The notes: generated by a model not told the origin, from the sequence alone. A stretch of 64,000 nucleotides of DNA from Gremmenia infestans (GCA_032629725.1 JAFEVB010000027.1:124001-188000); one strand, 5' to 3'. Counted from the first letter of the stretch, positions 11,711 to 25,026 are shown. Translations and numbers: made by a program.

Positions 11711-14700
11711 GGGGACATGTTAAGAATATGGGGTGGTGGTGGAGGATTATGACGAGATGAATATGCATGGATGGACGCGAGATAAAGCGATGTATTTGCT
11801 TGGCCATGACTATGAGCAACGAGTATACCAAATGAAAATTAAATGAAAGCCGTTAAACAACCCCTATCTTAGCTTTGGACTCGCAAGTCCGGGTTCCTCA
11901 ATTTCTGTCTTTCATTCATCCAGCAGCGATATAGAATATAGAATTCCCGGCCGGCGGTCTTTACAAACGTACCTGTAATTCTCTCTTAAAGCCCTCCCTC
12001 CATCCAGCTTATTCATTTTCTTACCTACCCTTTCTACCGTCCTCAAGCGAGCCTTTCCTTCCTTCCTTTCTTCCGGATGCTTTTACCGCCTTGCGTACCG
12101 AGGTATCCACCAAGCCCGGCTCGGCGGAGTGGGAGGGTGATAGAGTGGAGTGGAGTGGAGTGGGTAGGTATATATCAAGGAGCTCGAGATACTGTACTTC
12201 CGAGGTATAATGTAATGTAATGTAATGTAATGTAATGTAATGGATGGTATACCGGTCTACGTTTCTTTCTGGGGGGGGTTCATCATTGAGCTTGCGTGGT
12301 GGTGGGGGGTGGTCTGATCTAACCTTCTTTCCTTTTTTCTTCTTTTCTTTTTTCACTTATTTCATTTGCATTGCCTTTTTTTGGTAGGTTGGGTTTAGAT
12401 ATCCTTGGGGACCTTTTTAGCTTGTCATATAGCTTGTATTTATGGGTTGAGTATTGCGTGAAATTTTATTGGTATATTCTTTGGCGTCTGGAAAGGGGGT
12501 GTGGTGGGTTTCGGGAGGGCCTTTTGGGGGGGAGGATAGGAAGGTGGGGTGGGGTGGGGTGGGGGGATATGGTATAAAGGTAGGTATGTGTTTGTTACCT
12601 TTGAAAAGCACAGCCGATCTGAAAACGTTCCCTGGAATGGACGCACTCTGCTTTTGCTATCGAGGCTGTTGTTCACTTGAAACTTTAGGCCGCTCGGGGA
12701 TTTCCTTTTTACTTACTATGTTATACACTAGGCTTGTTAGATAGTTGAGACCTGGAGACATCGAGACGTGAAGTATCACTGTCAATTTACAAGTTGCTGT
12801 CATTTATTTTCTTTCGTTGTTTATATGTTAAGCTTTACAAGTAAAAACCGAGAACGGTTTTTTTTTGAAAGCGGAAGAGAGCAGTTTGATTCGAGCTATT
12901 AGAGATAGAAAGTTTCATCACAGCGTCTAAGCTTGTATCCAGGCGATGACTAGTTGAAGTGGTTCAAGTGGATGACTTTCGGTCTAAAGGACCGTAGTTT
13001 TGCTAAAAAGGATCGAGCTTTTTATACGGTTGGAGGAGTTGTGAGATTCGATCAATGGTTGATGAGTAAGAAAGTGAATCGACCGCACTTTGTTAGTGAA
13101 TAAAGAGAACGTCAAGAGAAGCTATGTGTAGAGTAAGCGCCATTTCCAGTATTTATACCGTTGTTGAAACTTCTCTTATATGCCATTGCATATATGAACA
13201 GATACCCACTGCATCTGGGAGTGTATCTCATGCCCAAAATATCCCAAAAGCAAGTGGTGGTTTTATGAGGTTCTGATAATATGTGTTGCGCTTTTGTTTA
13301 ATGATTGAAACTACTTCACCTGGTGCTTGGCTCTTGGTTGGTCATGAGATGCGACGAATTTGTTGTTGATAACTGAGCTGCTGTTAAGTGGCGGTCCTCT
13401 GTCGTTGGTATCACATCCTTAATGCCAACTTTATATCATTATAACATAGTTGACACAATGAAGGTATTGAATGCCTGTTCGTGGCTTCAATTCATTGAAT
13501 TGGAATGAAGAAGGCTCGAGGAAAAGATGCCATCAGTCACTTTCAGTACTTTGTTGTTGTAATCATCACGCATTCAGGAAGTTCTAGAGATAACAGGCTC
13601 TACATGGACTCCTATACTGTTTCACGGACGTCTACACAAAAAGAAAAAGCCTCGCCATGGACATAAAAAGTGGCGCTAGTCAATAATGTGCTATGTGGCA
13701 TGAAATATCAATATTTGGAAAAGAACAAGTGCCGCTTTATGCCCATCAAAATCAAGAGTTTATAATTGGTGCTCCCATACAAAGATGATCTAGGTCTCCT
13801 TCGACATCACTAAAGTATAATGTAATTTCGAGCCCCTTCCTTCCTTCCTTTCTTGCGCTATCCACCAACACCGAACTCGCCCCAATTAAGCAAGAGCATC
13901 CAAAGTATTCCCCCTAACAATACATTCCCCAGGTCCATGCTTTGCCTGCCTGCAGTACCTCATAAGTCTCGTCATCTGCCATCCTTCACAAGTAAGAAAA
14001 AGAACAATATCGACAAGAGGAAGAGGAACCCATGAATCCATGAACCGCTCCTCCGGGATGCCCTGGCTTCTCGCGGCTGATCTAGAGATGCTAGATTCTC
14101 TTCATCGTCCTGCTCGGCGTCCAGTGGACAGAGCACTAAACTGATATAGAAGCTTATAGTGATCAGCGCTAGAATTGCCGCCAACGAAACACCTAAGGCA
14201 AGGAGAAGATTCGCAACTCATTCTTCCATGGTGGGCGTCAGCTCAGCTGGGTTGCCGATGTAGCTGTTGGAACGGAATTGGAATCCGATGACGACTATTA
14301 GTCGTCTTTTGGCTTGCTGTTAGCGATTTTGCTGTGTGCGAACTTGCACGTGTCGCTGGTACTGGATGTTTTCCGTCGGTGTGATTGACGCAGCAGGATA
14401 TTTGCTTGGACGATGCGATGCTCAAGCAGAAAGCCTGCACATCTTTGCATAAGGTGTTAGATGTATATGTAGCTACTTTCTCATTTCACCTGGAAAGACG
14501 TACCGGTACCCGTGACGTATAGCAGAAAAATCACCTATAGTGGCATAGTAAGGATCCTTAGCTATAGAACGCTCTAATCAAGGATAGCAGCATACTGAAT
14601 ACTCTACCTAGGCTAATCTTAATTAAGAAGAGAAAATGTTACACTCTGCGAATTGCGACAACTGTGTGAGGAAGGAGGGCGCTGCCCTGACCAAATACAC

Positions 14701-15559
14701 CTAGCCTCTTAGCCTTACGGGCCAACAACCACCCTCTCTAACACGCTTTTTGGATGAGCAATCAAGGTTGCATTGTCAATGCTTTCACTGCCCATTTATT
14801 CGATTTCTTCTTTCCCAGTAGCGAGCTCTACCTCGACCCCCTTTTCTTTTTCGGGTCACGTGGATGAGCGTGGTATTAAGACTGATCCTGCTCTGCGACG
14901 TTGCCTTCATGACGAAAAGAAACGAATACGACACCTTCTCATGGGAAGAGGCAGAATAGTATGTGGTACAGTCTTGACTAGAAGTTCGGTGTTTATTATT
15001 CCTTCTTGAAACTTTAATGGTTCGTGAAATACTGCTGGAAATAACGTATGCCTCGCTACATAATAGCTGCTTCTCTAGAACAAAATTTCAGAGATGCTGC
15101 TACATTTCTGTATAGTTATTAATTGCACTTCACTCGAGGAAATGCATGGAGGTAGTGAGAATATGCTGCTGTCAATTAAGATATTAGTTGTTGTCAATGT
15201 AATGTGACGGGCCGCTTAAGTAATGGGAAAACTTTAATGATTGATATAGATGAATCATTATGATCTGAATGCAGAAAGATGGTTGTGCCAAAAGAGGGTG
15301 TCAGCTTATTGCCAATAGCGTACCGCAGTAGAGGCTCGTTCTGGATTTCTGGTTCTGTTCTTTGGTGAAAGAATTGAGCTATATCAACGAAGTCTTATAG
15401 AATGAAGAACTGTTGTCCACGTGTAGGGAGGGATGCGTGGGAGACTCCTCGAAAGCTAAACATCCTTTGTAGGAAAATCACTTACAATATGATCTCACTA
15501 TTTTTTGGGCTTCTCAACAGAATGACACATTTTGCTGAACTTTCACATGATATTATTTT
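11711..15559. other. Gene-free stretch of 3.8 kb
   Basis: Between the 3' ends of the converging aldehyde dehydrogenase and aldolase genes. Open frames are short and none shows a family motif. It contains T-rich and G-rich runs, a GTGGA repeat near 12147-12165 and a TAATG pentamer array at 12208-12242. A 70-codon minus frame at 13972-14184 with two hydrophobic stretches lacks an ATG start. Confidence 0.6.
12208..12242. repeat. TAATG pentamer, seven copies
   Basis: Seven perfect tandem copies of TAATG. A 5-bp unit would shift frame if coding; it lies in non-coding DNA. Likely length-polymorphic between strains. Confidence 0.9.
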
Positions 15560-16498
15560 CTACAAAGACGCCTCAATAGCGGCCATTTCAGCCATAATAT
15601 CCTTAATTTGACCCTTCGTCGCCTCCGCTACAGGCATATACGGCGTCCTTGGCTGCAACTTCTCCTCCGCACCCTCAATCCCCGCCGCCTTCGCCGTATG
15701 TATCGCAGCAGCATATTTCGTGCTCGCAATGCCAGCTTTGCACGGACTCTCAGCCAGCGCCGCAACGCGGTGAATCTTCAAAGCCTCATCAACCTTCCCT
15801 TCCTTATACAAGCTGTAAATCTTCGCAAGTGACTTGGGGAACACATTCGCAAACGCAGCTATACAGCCAGCAGACCCAACCGATAACCCCCCAATCAGGA
15901 AATCAGACTGTCCTCCAAACGTCGCAAACTCGGACGCGGGCAGCGATGCTGCGAGTCGCGTGATCTTCCCCACAGATGCACAGGTGAGCTTGACGCCCAC
16001 GATATTCGCATGTTTCTTCGCTAGCTTGGTGATGAATTCCGAGTCCAGATCCACGCCATTGCACACAACCGGGAAGTTATAGATGATAATGGGCAAGGGC
16101 GAGCTCGCGGCCACATCGTCGTAGAATCTCTCAATGACGGCGTTGGTCGTCGCCTTGCCGAAATACGCCGGCGGCAGCACAAGCAGGTAGTTCGCGCCGG
16201 CTTTGGCGGCGTCGGCGGCCAGTTCTAGGACTTGCTTGGTGGAGTGCGCGCCGACGCCTGCCATGAGCGGGAATGAGGGACCGACGGCTTGGCGCGCGGT
16301 GGAGATCAGATCGAAGCGCTCTTCGCGGGTTAGGAGGAAGGCTTCGGCGTTTGTGCCGAGGATTACTAGGCCTGCGAGGCCGGTCGTGGAGAGGTATTGG
16401 TAGTATTGTTTTTGGGATGGGAGGTCGAGGGTGTCGTTTGAGTGGTTGAAGAATGTTACGGCTGGGCACCAGACGCCGGATGGTGGAACGGACGCCAT
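15560..16498 (-). CDS. DHDPS/N-acetylneuraminate lyase family aldolase
   Basis: A single-exon gene of 312 residues, close to the family's usual 290-320. Members are class I TIM-barrel aldolases that form a Schiff base with pyruvate or another 2-oxoacid. Visible landmarks are the GTNAEA variant of the GTTGE loop at residues 48-53, catalytic Tyr140 in IIYNFP, and Schiff-base Lys170 in VGVKLTC. The start MASVPPSGVW was chosen because homologous barrels begin there; an ATG 13 codons upstream (16537) is also in frame. Fungi make lysine by the aminoadipate route, so a true dihydrodipicolinate synthase role is unlikely. Breakdown of a sugar acid (for example a 2-keto-3-deoxy acid) or 4-hydroxy-2-oxoglutarate is more plausible, but the substrate is not determined. 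Confidence 0.88.
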   Translation of the reverse strand: MASVPPSGVWCPAVTFFNHSNDTLDLPSQKQYYQYLSTTGLAGLVILGTNAEAFLLTREERFDLISTARQAVGPSFPLMAGVGAHSTKQVLELAADAAKAGANYLLVLPPAYFGKATTNAVIERFYDDVAASSPLPIIIYNFPVVCNGVDLDSEFITKLAKKHANIVGVKLTCASVGKITRLAASLPASEFATFGGQSDFLIGGLSVGSAGCIAAFANVFPKSLAKIYSLYKEGKVDEALKIHRVAALAESPCKAGIASTKYAAAIHTAKAAGIEGAEEKLQPRTPYMPVAEATKGQIKDIMAEMAAIEASL

Positions 16499-19400
16499 AT
16501 TGATTAAGGTTGGAGAGTGTTGAGATTTGGAATACAAATCCTGTGTATTCTTTTCATGAAGGGGAAGAGAGTTGTTTTATTCTAAATACTGTGGTAAAAG
16601 ACTTACTTGGTGCTATACAAGAGTGGGTTGAATCGGCACCGGCTTTCTCAATCCATTCCGAGATCGGATTGTAAAGCCGATCTGATCACATGTCGATGGT
16701 ATTAGGTACTGAGAAGGATTTTCTTGATATTTCAATTGAATTCAATGGAGAAAAATGACTATTCGTTGTCTCTTTACCAACAAAAACAAATCTATGCGTT
16801 TTCAACAACCGACCTTCAAAGCACGTGAGAATTTCTCATGCACCAGCATCGCAAAGCAAACCCCACTGCCAGTCTTATTGGGGTACAGAAAGCTACTGCA
16901 ATTACCCTGATAGTACGTTGTACTTGACTGTAGTATAATTGCAAGAGCAGGTAATCGCCAACCCCTCTCCAAACACTTCTCTCGCTTGCACTTGCTCACA
17001 ACCCAAATTGTACATCCCCTCGCCATATCACACTTCAAATATACCCAACGAAACAATGATATCAGAAACACGTCAATCTGCAATGTATGTATATCACTCA
17101 ACCTAAGAAACAAGAAATGAAACCCGTCAAAGAACTTGCTTGCTGCAAAGCCACATCATACCAATGTCGGAGGTATTATACCACTTGCAGAAGGTGGTGT
17201 GTGTGGAATGGAAAGGAAAGTAAAATGGCTTGCAGATATTAAAACATGAGAACCCACGTCTTATGTACAATACATTAGCTTCAATCCGGTATGACACTGA
17301 CAGCAATGCGATCTTGAAACTGTGGAGGCGAAGCACTTGAGTGAGGAAAAAGGGGGGTGGGGGGTCGTATTCGCTTACAGTAGGTACTGACTACCGTACG
17401 GAGTACACTACCACAAACACAAAACAAACCATCCCCCTACTTACCGAAGCGAGTCAAGATTCCGGGCTGGGATTCCGATGTCTTGCGCCTCAATATACTA
17501 CCCTGTCGGAGCCCCGGTAGTGCAGGTGTAGTATGCAAGATTGAAGATGGTTGTTTGCTTTGCTAGTACAAGTGAAACGACCTATATCAATACAAGACCT
17601 CGCTATAGCCGAAGCCGTAGGGTAGGTAGGGGGTGTAAAGCCAAGTTTCAACACCTCATCTCCGGCCTCGAATCGTGCACAGATGTTAAGGCGAAAGCCG
17701 TTGGTGAACCAAGCTTCAAAGAACATACATACAGTACATATCTGCATCTCGAGATATAGTGATATACTAATGATCCTAAAGTAGTGCGGCTCCGGCTAGT
17801 AGATGTCAGAGACTCCGTACTTGTTTACTAGTGAGGTGAGCAAGGCAAGGTAAGGCAAGGCAAGGGTTTCATATACCGACATAAACCATATTCCGTCCCG
17901 TAGCTTATAAAGGAAGGCGATTAAACATTCATCTCATCGACGACAGGCTTAGCTTAGCTTAGTCCCGTCCACGGTCCCCCCTTTCGCAATACGGTGACAG
18001 CCGAAGCAAGCGGCTCGGGAGTAGCGCTGGATTTGAACATGGACTTCGGAATCGCAAGCCAAGACTTGTCTACCTGCATGGAGTTTCCGGCCGCAAGTAC
18101 AGTAGTCGCGTCCATGCACAATAAACTGCCATTCCGTTGATGTTGGTTGTTGCCCTGTCCTGTCAACAGCCGGCCTCTTCGGTTTGATCGACAGCTAGTG
18201 TGCAGTTGGCAGCTGTACTTCGTACCTCGTACACCGTACCTTATGGCGAAACAGGCAGGCATGTGATAGAGGATAATTAATTAAGCTTAATAAGATAAGA
18301 TTTAACACCCCGCCCCGCTAGCTCTGCTCTATCAGCCCGCTCCGCCTACGATAAAGCTAAGTGTACTGTACAGGGAGACATATTCCGTACCATACTCCGT
18401 ACAGTGCCGTAACATAAACATAAGCCCTACTTGAACAATAAACTACTTGTACTCTGCACGAGATCAAAGAATCTTCTCAAACAAGCTTCTAAGCTCCGTC
18501 CGAATTGACCCCCACTGATAATATAGTGTAATCAAGCTAGTTGCATTGTATTGCATTGCACAATAGGAAATCTTCTAGAAGAGACCCTACCCTGGAGAGC
18601 CGAACCCAACCCCAACCCAACCCCTCTTTTACAGTATACCACCCTTCCGTGCAGCTAGCTAGATGCAATCGGGCAATCTTCTAGAAACAAGTGCTAGCTA
18701 GCACCCTTCCCTTCCCTTGCCTTCCATAGTACAATACAGCTAGTGAAGAGCCGGAGCTAAGCGTATCAATTCGATACTGTAGGGGGGAGGATGATCAGAT
18801 CTTGCCTTGTTTGCATCATACCGTACTTACTCACGCCTAGTGTACATTCCATGTATGTGTAACTGAGCTTCCTAGCTAAGCTACCTCCCTTACCCTCTCT
18901 CTACCTACCCCTAGTACCTTACTCCGTACCCCACCGCGATCTGCCCACCCCCTCCCCTCCTTCCCAATACCATCCCAACACCTCCCTTCCATCCATCCAA
19001 CCATCACCCTCGATCCCAAAACCATCATGGATAATCCCGTCTCGTCTCGTCTCGTCCCGTCCCCGTCTACCGCTATGTGCGATACTGCACTGCACGTCCT
19101 GCATCATCCGGAGTAATCATCTCCACTTCTTCGTTCTAGAAGCCTTCTCTTCTCTTCCCTTCTCCTCTCCTCTTCTATCTAATGCATGTCCCGTATGCAG
19201 ATACATACCCATACCTAGCTTCTAGAAACCTTCTTTCTTCCATTCTTCCATTCTTCCCTTCTGCCTTTCCTTCTTTCTTCCTAGCGTACTGCGCGTGCAT
19301 GCATACGTGCATACGTCCTATGCATGCGTCTATTCTACAGTATGTGCAGTAGGGCTTCTAGACAGCTTCTAGAAGACCCCATCGAGGTGCCGATGTACTG

Positions 19401-20471
19401 TAATATGATGTGATGTGATGTGATGCGATGCGATACGGAGATGTGCTGGCATGTGGTACTGTACTGTACTACAGATGGCATGTGGTTGATGGCATGTGGT
19501 AGATGTGATGTGATGTGATAATCAGGTACCGGCAGATCACCCACCCACGCATCCACTCCTCCTTACTGACTTACACCTCACTTCACCTCACCTCACCATC
19601 TCCCTCCCTCCCTCCCTTCCTTCTTCTACACTACATATCATCACATGCCATACCTACCACATGCGACACACACATACCACATACATACATACCTACCTAC
19701 CTACCAATCCACCGATATTCTAGAACTAGTCGAGATCAGATCCCATCAAATCCACGTTTTAGCATGCATTGTACAATAAAGCCGTAATATGACGCGTAAT
19801 TATCTAGATATCTATCTATCTATCTATATCCTTGAATTAATAAAAAAGAGGTGTTCTATTCTATTCTATTCTTTTCTATTCTGTACGAATAAATCCACTC
19901 CACTCTACTCCCTCTTTCCATGCCTTCAAGCTTGCAAGTAATGGATAGATCAATTAATCAATCAATCACATGCGAAAACAACCTACAAAGAAGTGTCTTT
20001 CATCCCATCCCATCCCATTCTAGTAAAAAAAGGTAAAGCAAGCAAAGCATAGGTATGTTATGTATGTATCCAAGATTTATATCTTCTTATATAATGTCTC
20101 ATATCCATCCAATTCATATCCAATAAATACCTAGCTACGTAGATAAGACGCTGTACAATGCAAAATGCAAACGGAAAACTCCTTCATCTAAGCATTATCC
20201 ATTATCCATCCCATCCCATCCCATCCTATATAAAAAAACCCCCAATGACCGAAAACGCCAGTTCCATTATTCATTCATTCCCCGATCCGATCCAGTCCGA
20301 TCCATTTGAAAATCCTCTTCCTATATTCCGTGTTTTCATACCCCCCCCCCAAAAAAACAAGAACAAAGATAAGAACAAAGATAAAATGATATCCATTTCC
20401 AAAAAGTCATCGTTCTACTGGTATCTTCCAATCATCAAACAAAAGAAAAGTCGTAATATGATTATTAATCA
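16499..20471. other. Gene-free, motif-rich stretch of 4 kb
   Basis: Upstream of the aldolase and downstream of the Zn2Cys6 gene. No frame has a recognisable family. The DNA is unusually full of short repeats: GCAAG/GTAAG near 17840-17865, GATGT near 19405-19435 and 19503-19520, CTAC/CATAC runs near 19675-19710, CATCC near 20200-20225, repeated TACTCCGTAC-like words, and six exact TTCTAGAA palindromes. Confidence 0.55.
18573..19725. promoter_or_regulatory. Cluster of six TTCTAGAA palindromes (heat-shock-element-like)
   Basis: Exact TTCTAGAA occurs at 18573, 18679, 19134, 19220, 19367 and 19718, and a one-mismatch copy (TTCTAGAC) lies near 19355. The word fits the nTTCnnGAAn inverted repeat bound by heat-shock factor. 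By chance an 8-mer occurs about once in 65 kb. No gene start lies close: the aldolase start is 2.1 kb to the left and the nearest gene on the right presents its 3' end. The match is seen; HSF binding is inference, and the motif could equally be part of a degenerate repeat. Confidence 0.35.
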
Positions 20472-23140
20472 TTATACCATAATCCACTCCCCTTCATTTC
20501 CCTCCATGTATTTTGCCCACTTGAAAGGTCCAGAGAATGATTCTTTCTCACTCTGTCCATCGACCCACAACTTTTCAAGCACTTCCAAGCCAGCTAGATT
20601 GTTCAAGTATCCACTGCGTCCCATAATTTCTCTACATTTTGAGCGCACGATACTTTGCTGGAGCTCATTCACACACTCACTGCCGCTGATGAATAATGGC
20701 CATAGTAAGAATTTCTCAGCTCCAGATCCTTGGTCTAGACTCGTGACATAGAACAAGACTTGTGAGACGAGATTCTGGAAATTGAGGTGGGAAGATGGGA
20801 GGTTAGGGCAGGCGAGTCTCTCGGTGTAGAGAAGAGCTGAGTAGCGGAAGGCTTCGGAAATATATCCGAAATCTCTTAATTGGGTTGAAGAAGGAGTAGT
20901 AGGGAGGTTGGCGACAAGACGGGAAGGGTCAAATTCCCATTCTTGAAGCGCTTGACGGGCGGCTTTCCATTCGGTCCAGAAAGTGGTGTTCATATCATCG
21001 TGAGAAGTGGAAGAGGTGAGGTGAACGAAAGAAGCATCGTCATCTAGGGTGGATGCGAAGCCATTGCCATCAAAATTGTGTGCGTGTAGGTTGTAGAAGT
21101 CTACTAGTGCTTGGCCGGCTAGTCCTGCTCGTGGTTGAGGGGGTCTCGGCCGGCGGATGTGTGATGAGGCAAGATCGTCAAGCACAGGTCTGTGTTGACA
21201 TAACATGTTCAGTCGACCAAGTTTGGCAATCGTTTTGAAGAGTACCGAGTCACAGCCGGCAAGGTTCTCCAGGCCGTGGTTCGGGTTTGATGAGGTGGCG
21301 ATCATTTCCAGATAACCACCCCTGAGTTGAGCCTCGCGGTCGTTGATGCTTGCTGCTATTCCATCAAAGTAGGTGAAACAGGTCTCCATCCAGCCCCAGT
21401 TACCAGTCTCCACCCCCGAATCGCGCATTCCAAGAATCTTCTTGACCCCTGCGAACTGAGTACGGAATTGGGCGATCCCAGACTCACACATCCGATAGTG
21501 ACAAAGGATGAAAAGTGTGGCAAGGACGCAATCATGGCGAGCTTTTGACGGATCACCAAGCTGCTGATTCAGAAGAGATACAGCGAGTGATCGATGCTGG
21601 TACTCTTCCTGCAGGGAGGAGTCACTTGATGGGGTATCAGGTGACATTGGGTTGCTAGAAGGTTGTCGAGATAGTGGGGCCCGGGTATGCGCGCCGTTGA
21701 TGCGGTCTTGGAGCTCAAGCTCGAGTGGCTGACGCCAAAGATCCTGACCCAGTGACTGCTTTCGCTTCATGCGCAGGTTGCAGGCGGCAAGAGCGCAGAT
21801 GGCATGCTGAAGACTCTTACTCGAGGAAGCCAGGCTCAGGATGTGTTCTCGGTATGGATTGCTGGGACTGTCGATAACAACCACAGACGGGCATATGATT
21901 TTTTCATAGTAGTCTAGGAAGAACGACATCCGAGGTGTCATGTCGGAGGTATAAGCGGGCGACATGGAATCGTGCCGGGAATGGTGATAGGTGTCTGCCT
22001 CGGAAGCTGCCTGCGAGGCTACATCATCATCATTGACGGATGTCCAGCCAAAATGGCTTGATCGAGCACTGGTGGCATATACCTCTAGTTCGCTCTGATT
22101 GGCATGTCCCCCTGAAACCGGTCAGTGATGTGATGCGTGGAAGAATAGCCGGAATGCAGCTCACCCAGCATGTCGTCGTCATAAAATATATCATTACCCG
22201 CTGGGGAGTGTTGATGTTGTCGTCCTTCGGAGATATCGTACAGGTTGTGGCCATGGTGCGAACTGATGCTCGAGCTGATCTCGGACTGGGCATAGAAGTT
22301 GTCAGGGCAGGAGGTGGGTCCACGTGAATCACCCATCATGCTAGCTACAGGACTGTGACCGGCGTTGGAATTATGCGATGAAAAGTTGTTATACATTGGT
22401 ACAGGGCTGTGCAAGAAGGGCACGTCGTCGCCGGGGAAAGACTGGCTAATGGGAGACCCATTGTAGTCGCTTTCGGCATATGCACTCAGAGAATCGAGAG
22501 AACTAGAAAGAGCGACGCCGCCGTCTGCTCTTCCCAGGCTGAGAGAGTGCGTGTGAAGTCGGTGTAGATGCGGAAGTTGTCTCTGGTGGCTCATTCCATC
22601 TTGTTGATGGTGATAGTCTTGCTGGATTGGGTATTCGTGATGTACCGACATATTCCACTCTGGCAAGTGCATAGGCGGGGCAACTCCATTGGGAGCCATG
22701 TTGACAAAATCATAAGTGGTAAAAGGGTTGACGGGCATGGGAGGGGCGTGTTCCATCTTGATTTTAATACCATCTTCATTATCACGATTCCGTGCAGTCG
22801 TAGATGTCGCCCTTGGTCTGGTCGTGGGCGGACTTCTGGGAACTGGGGCAGATCTTGCGACTGGGAGGGATAAGCCTCTCAGCTTTCCCCGACTGGCCAC
22901 TCCAACACCCCAGGTCAATTGAGTTTTGTATCCCGAGCATTCTTTTCCAACCTCCAGACATTGCGAACAATATGGTCGTCGACGGTCGCATTTGGTGTTT
23001 CTCTTGGTGCAAGCAAAACAATCGTCCGAGGCGCCACTAGCTGGTGCTCTTCTACGTCGCTTGCGTTGTGGGACCGTCGGTGGGTCTGAGGAAACACAAG
23101 AAGAGGCCGAGGCGGGAGGACAGGCGAGGGGCAAAGTCAT
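20472..23140 (-). CDS. Zn2Cys6 transcription factor
   Basis: A nuclear regulator in two exons, 23140-22165 and 22111-20472, joined over a 53-nt intron that starts GTGAGC and ends TTTCAG with a CACTGAC branch site. The product is 871 residues. The Zn2Cys6 binuclear cluster is at residues 41-68: Cys41, 44, 51, 58, 61 and 68, with spacing C-x2-C-x6-C-x6-C-x2-C-x6-C, preceded by a basic KRRRR stretch. Residues of about 70-330 are low-complexity, rich in Ser, His and Pro. The second exon is largely helical and resembles the fungal-specific transcription factor domain found C-terminal to many C6 clusters. Targets are unknown. It is more than 10 kb from the PKS locus, with Nop16 and the nuclease between, so it is probably not a cluster regulator. 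Confidence 0.88.
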
Positions 23141-23440
23141 TTTTGAAGAAACTTAACGAGGGAGATGAATAGGAATGGGAAGAACTAGAGAGACTGGAGA
23201 GACTGGAGAGATTGGAGAAACTATGTGTAAAAGAATGCAAGACAAGAAACTGTTGTGGTCATTAACGTCTGAATGCGGTTTGTGAATGTGGGCATTCAAG
23301 TGGTTATGAGCAGCCGTGGTGGAGCTAAGGTAGAGGGGCCGGGGTTGCTGCGAGGTGCAAGGTGCAGGTTCAGCGCGACGATGGAGATCAACACACACAA
23401 CAGCCAGCGGGCTTTACAAGGGGGGAAAAGAGCCCACTCC

Positions 23441-23571
23441 CACTCCACCACCACCAGAACCACCAGAACCACCAGAACCACCAGAACCACCACCACCACA
23501 TCCACATCCACATCCATACTGTATCCACCCACATCCATACCTATCCACCACCACCACCACCACCACCACCG
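23441..23571. repeat. CCACCAGAA / CCA low-complexity tracts
   Basis: A 9-bp ACCACCAGA repeat of about four to five units, then CCA and CATCCA runs ending in eight or nine CCA triplets. It lies 300-430 bp upstream of the Zn2Cys6 start, and its frames on either strand look like low-complexity protein that is not supported as coding. Confidence 0.8.
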
Positions 23572-24991
23572 TAAACCGTACTACTATTCTTCGACCAGGG
23601 TCCTACAAACCGAGGACGGACAGAACAGAGACTACGGAGATGCAAGTGCTGCAGCCAGACTAATAAACGCCTCCCCCGAGCAGAGGCAACCAATCACAGT
23701 CCGCTGTGGCTGCAGAGGAAGCACACTGCAGCCTTCCATGCATGCATTCTTGACCTTCTCTGTCTCTGTGTCTGGTGTAGTTAGTTGGTGTCTGTGTCTC
23801 CCTCCCTGCTTTAAGCCCCCCTCCCCTCCCCCCTGTCCCTTCCGGTCTCGAGATGCAGATGCGCACGCATGTCTCGCAGCAATTGCTTGCTCTCTTGTCT
23901 TGTCTTGTCTTGTGCGAGGTCGAGTGAGGTCCGTCGCCCATGAATGAATGATCACAAGCCGCAACCAAGGGCCAAGAGCCAAGGCCAAGAGCCCTGGAGA
24001 AGGATTCCCCATCCCATCAATCGAGATCAACGATTTGATAACTACTTACATGAAGGATTTACGATAAGAGCATTGTTTAGATTTAACCTTAATGTGATGC
24101 TGCAACTCCCCAATCCCCAATCACGTACGTGTTATTGTTCTTCCAGTAGTAGTCTCTTACCCAGCTCTATCTATTATTATGGTGGCATGTGAGAGCTTAG
24201 TAGATAGGTAGCTTACAGTAGGTACTCCGTACCTTAGGAAGGGAGGCAAGATGTGCCGGGCCGCTTCACTGGTGGGAAACACTATAATTCCGCGCCATAC
24301 TATCTATCAGAGAATCGTAGAATCCAGGCCAGGTCAGGGTGAGAGTTTCTCCTTATCCGTGTATAGGCGTGTCCGTGTATGAGCACAGCTTGCAAGTGCA
24401 GTAGTATATCTACATCCGCATCCAGCAAGTAGGTAGGTAGGTATTACTGCCAACTACCTACCTACCTAGCAAGTAAAGGGGAGCCGAGCTCGAGCTTTTG
24501 CCAACTGTACTGTACCGTACCTTAGAGTACGGAGGAGAGTCCGTGGTTGCTCCTCCGTACTGTAGCGTTGTTTTGAACAATGTAGACACGGAGATGAAAG
24601 GAAGGGACCAGTGATGCGATCTACTCTACGATGCCGAAGCTACCGGCGTCAATCAGCCATTGACGACGAGATGTGGTGGGGTGGGGAGCGGAGGGCAGGC
24701 AAACCCAGATGCGATGCAGCAGAAGTGGCTTTGCGGAAATGCCGTGGCAAGGCTTAAATTTGCCAGCCAAGAACGTTGAAGGCGTTTCGGCGCCGCTGCC
24801 CTCCACAACCTCGTAAATTCATTCATTCATTCATTCGACTTGACCTGGTACACCGTATGTACACCAACCACCCACCCACCATCAAGTCTCCTTACGAGGT
24901 ACAGTACAGTACGGACTCGATTGCAGAACTACGCACAATCCCCAGCCGCCGCCCCCTCCTCCATCCTGGCTTAAAGGCAAGATGAACGACG

Positions 24992-25026
24992 AGGGTCAGG
25001 GTCAGGGTCAGGGTTTGGGTCAGGGG
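24992..25026. repeat. GGGTCA hexamer tract
   Basis: Four to five imperfect tandem units of AGGGTC/GGGTTT. The period and G-richness recall telomere repeats (TTAGGG), but the exact telomere unit is absent, so it is listed as a simple repeat. Confidence 0.6.

Noticed and set aside
13972..14184. Short minus frame with two hydrophobic stretches (possible small membrane protein)
   Set aside because: It begins with a TTG codon, has no upstream exon with an ATG that I can find and no recognisable family.
20158..20751. 197-codon plus frame overlapping the 3' end of the Zn2Cys6 gene
   Set aside because: Largely repeat-derived (CATCC, AAACAAG) and antisense to a well-supported gene.
23273..23947. 224-codon plus-strand open frame opposite the Zn2Cys6 leader
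   Set aside because: It is open because of CCA/CCAGAA repeats; the product is low-complexity Thr/His/Pro and both other frames and the opposite strand are open too.
24992..25026. Interstitial telomere
   Set aside because: The unit is GGGTCA, not TTAGGG, and the tract is short, so it is kept only as a simple repeat.
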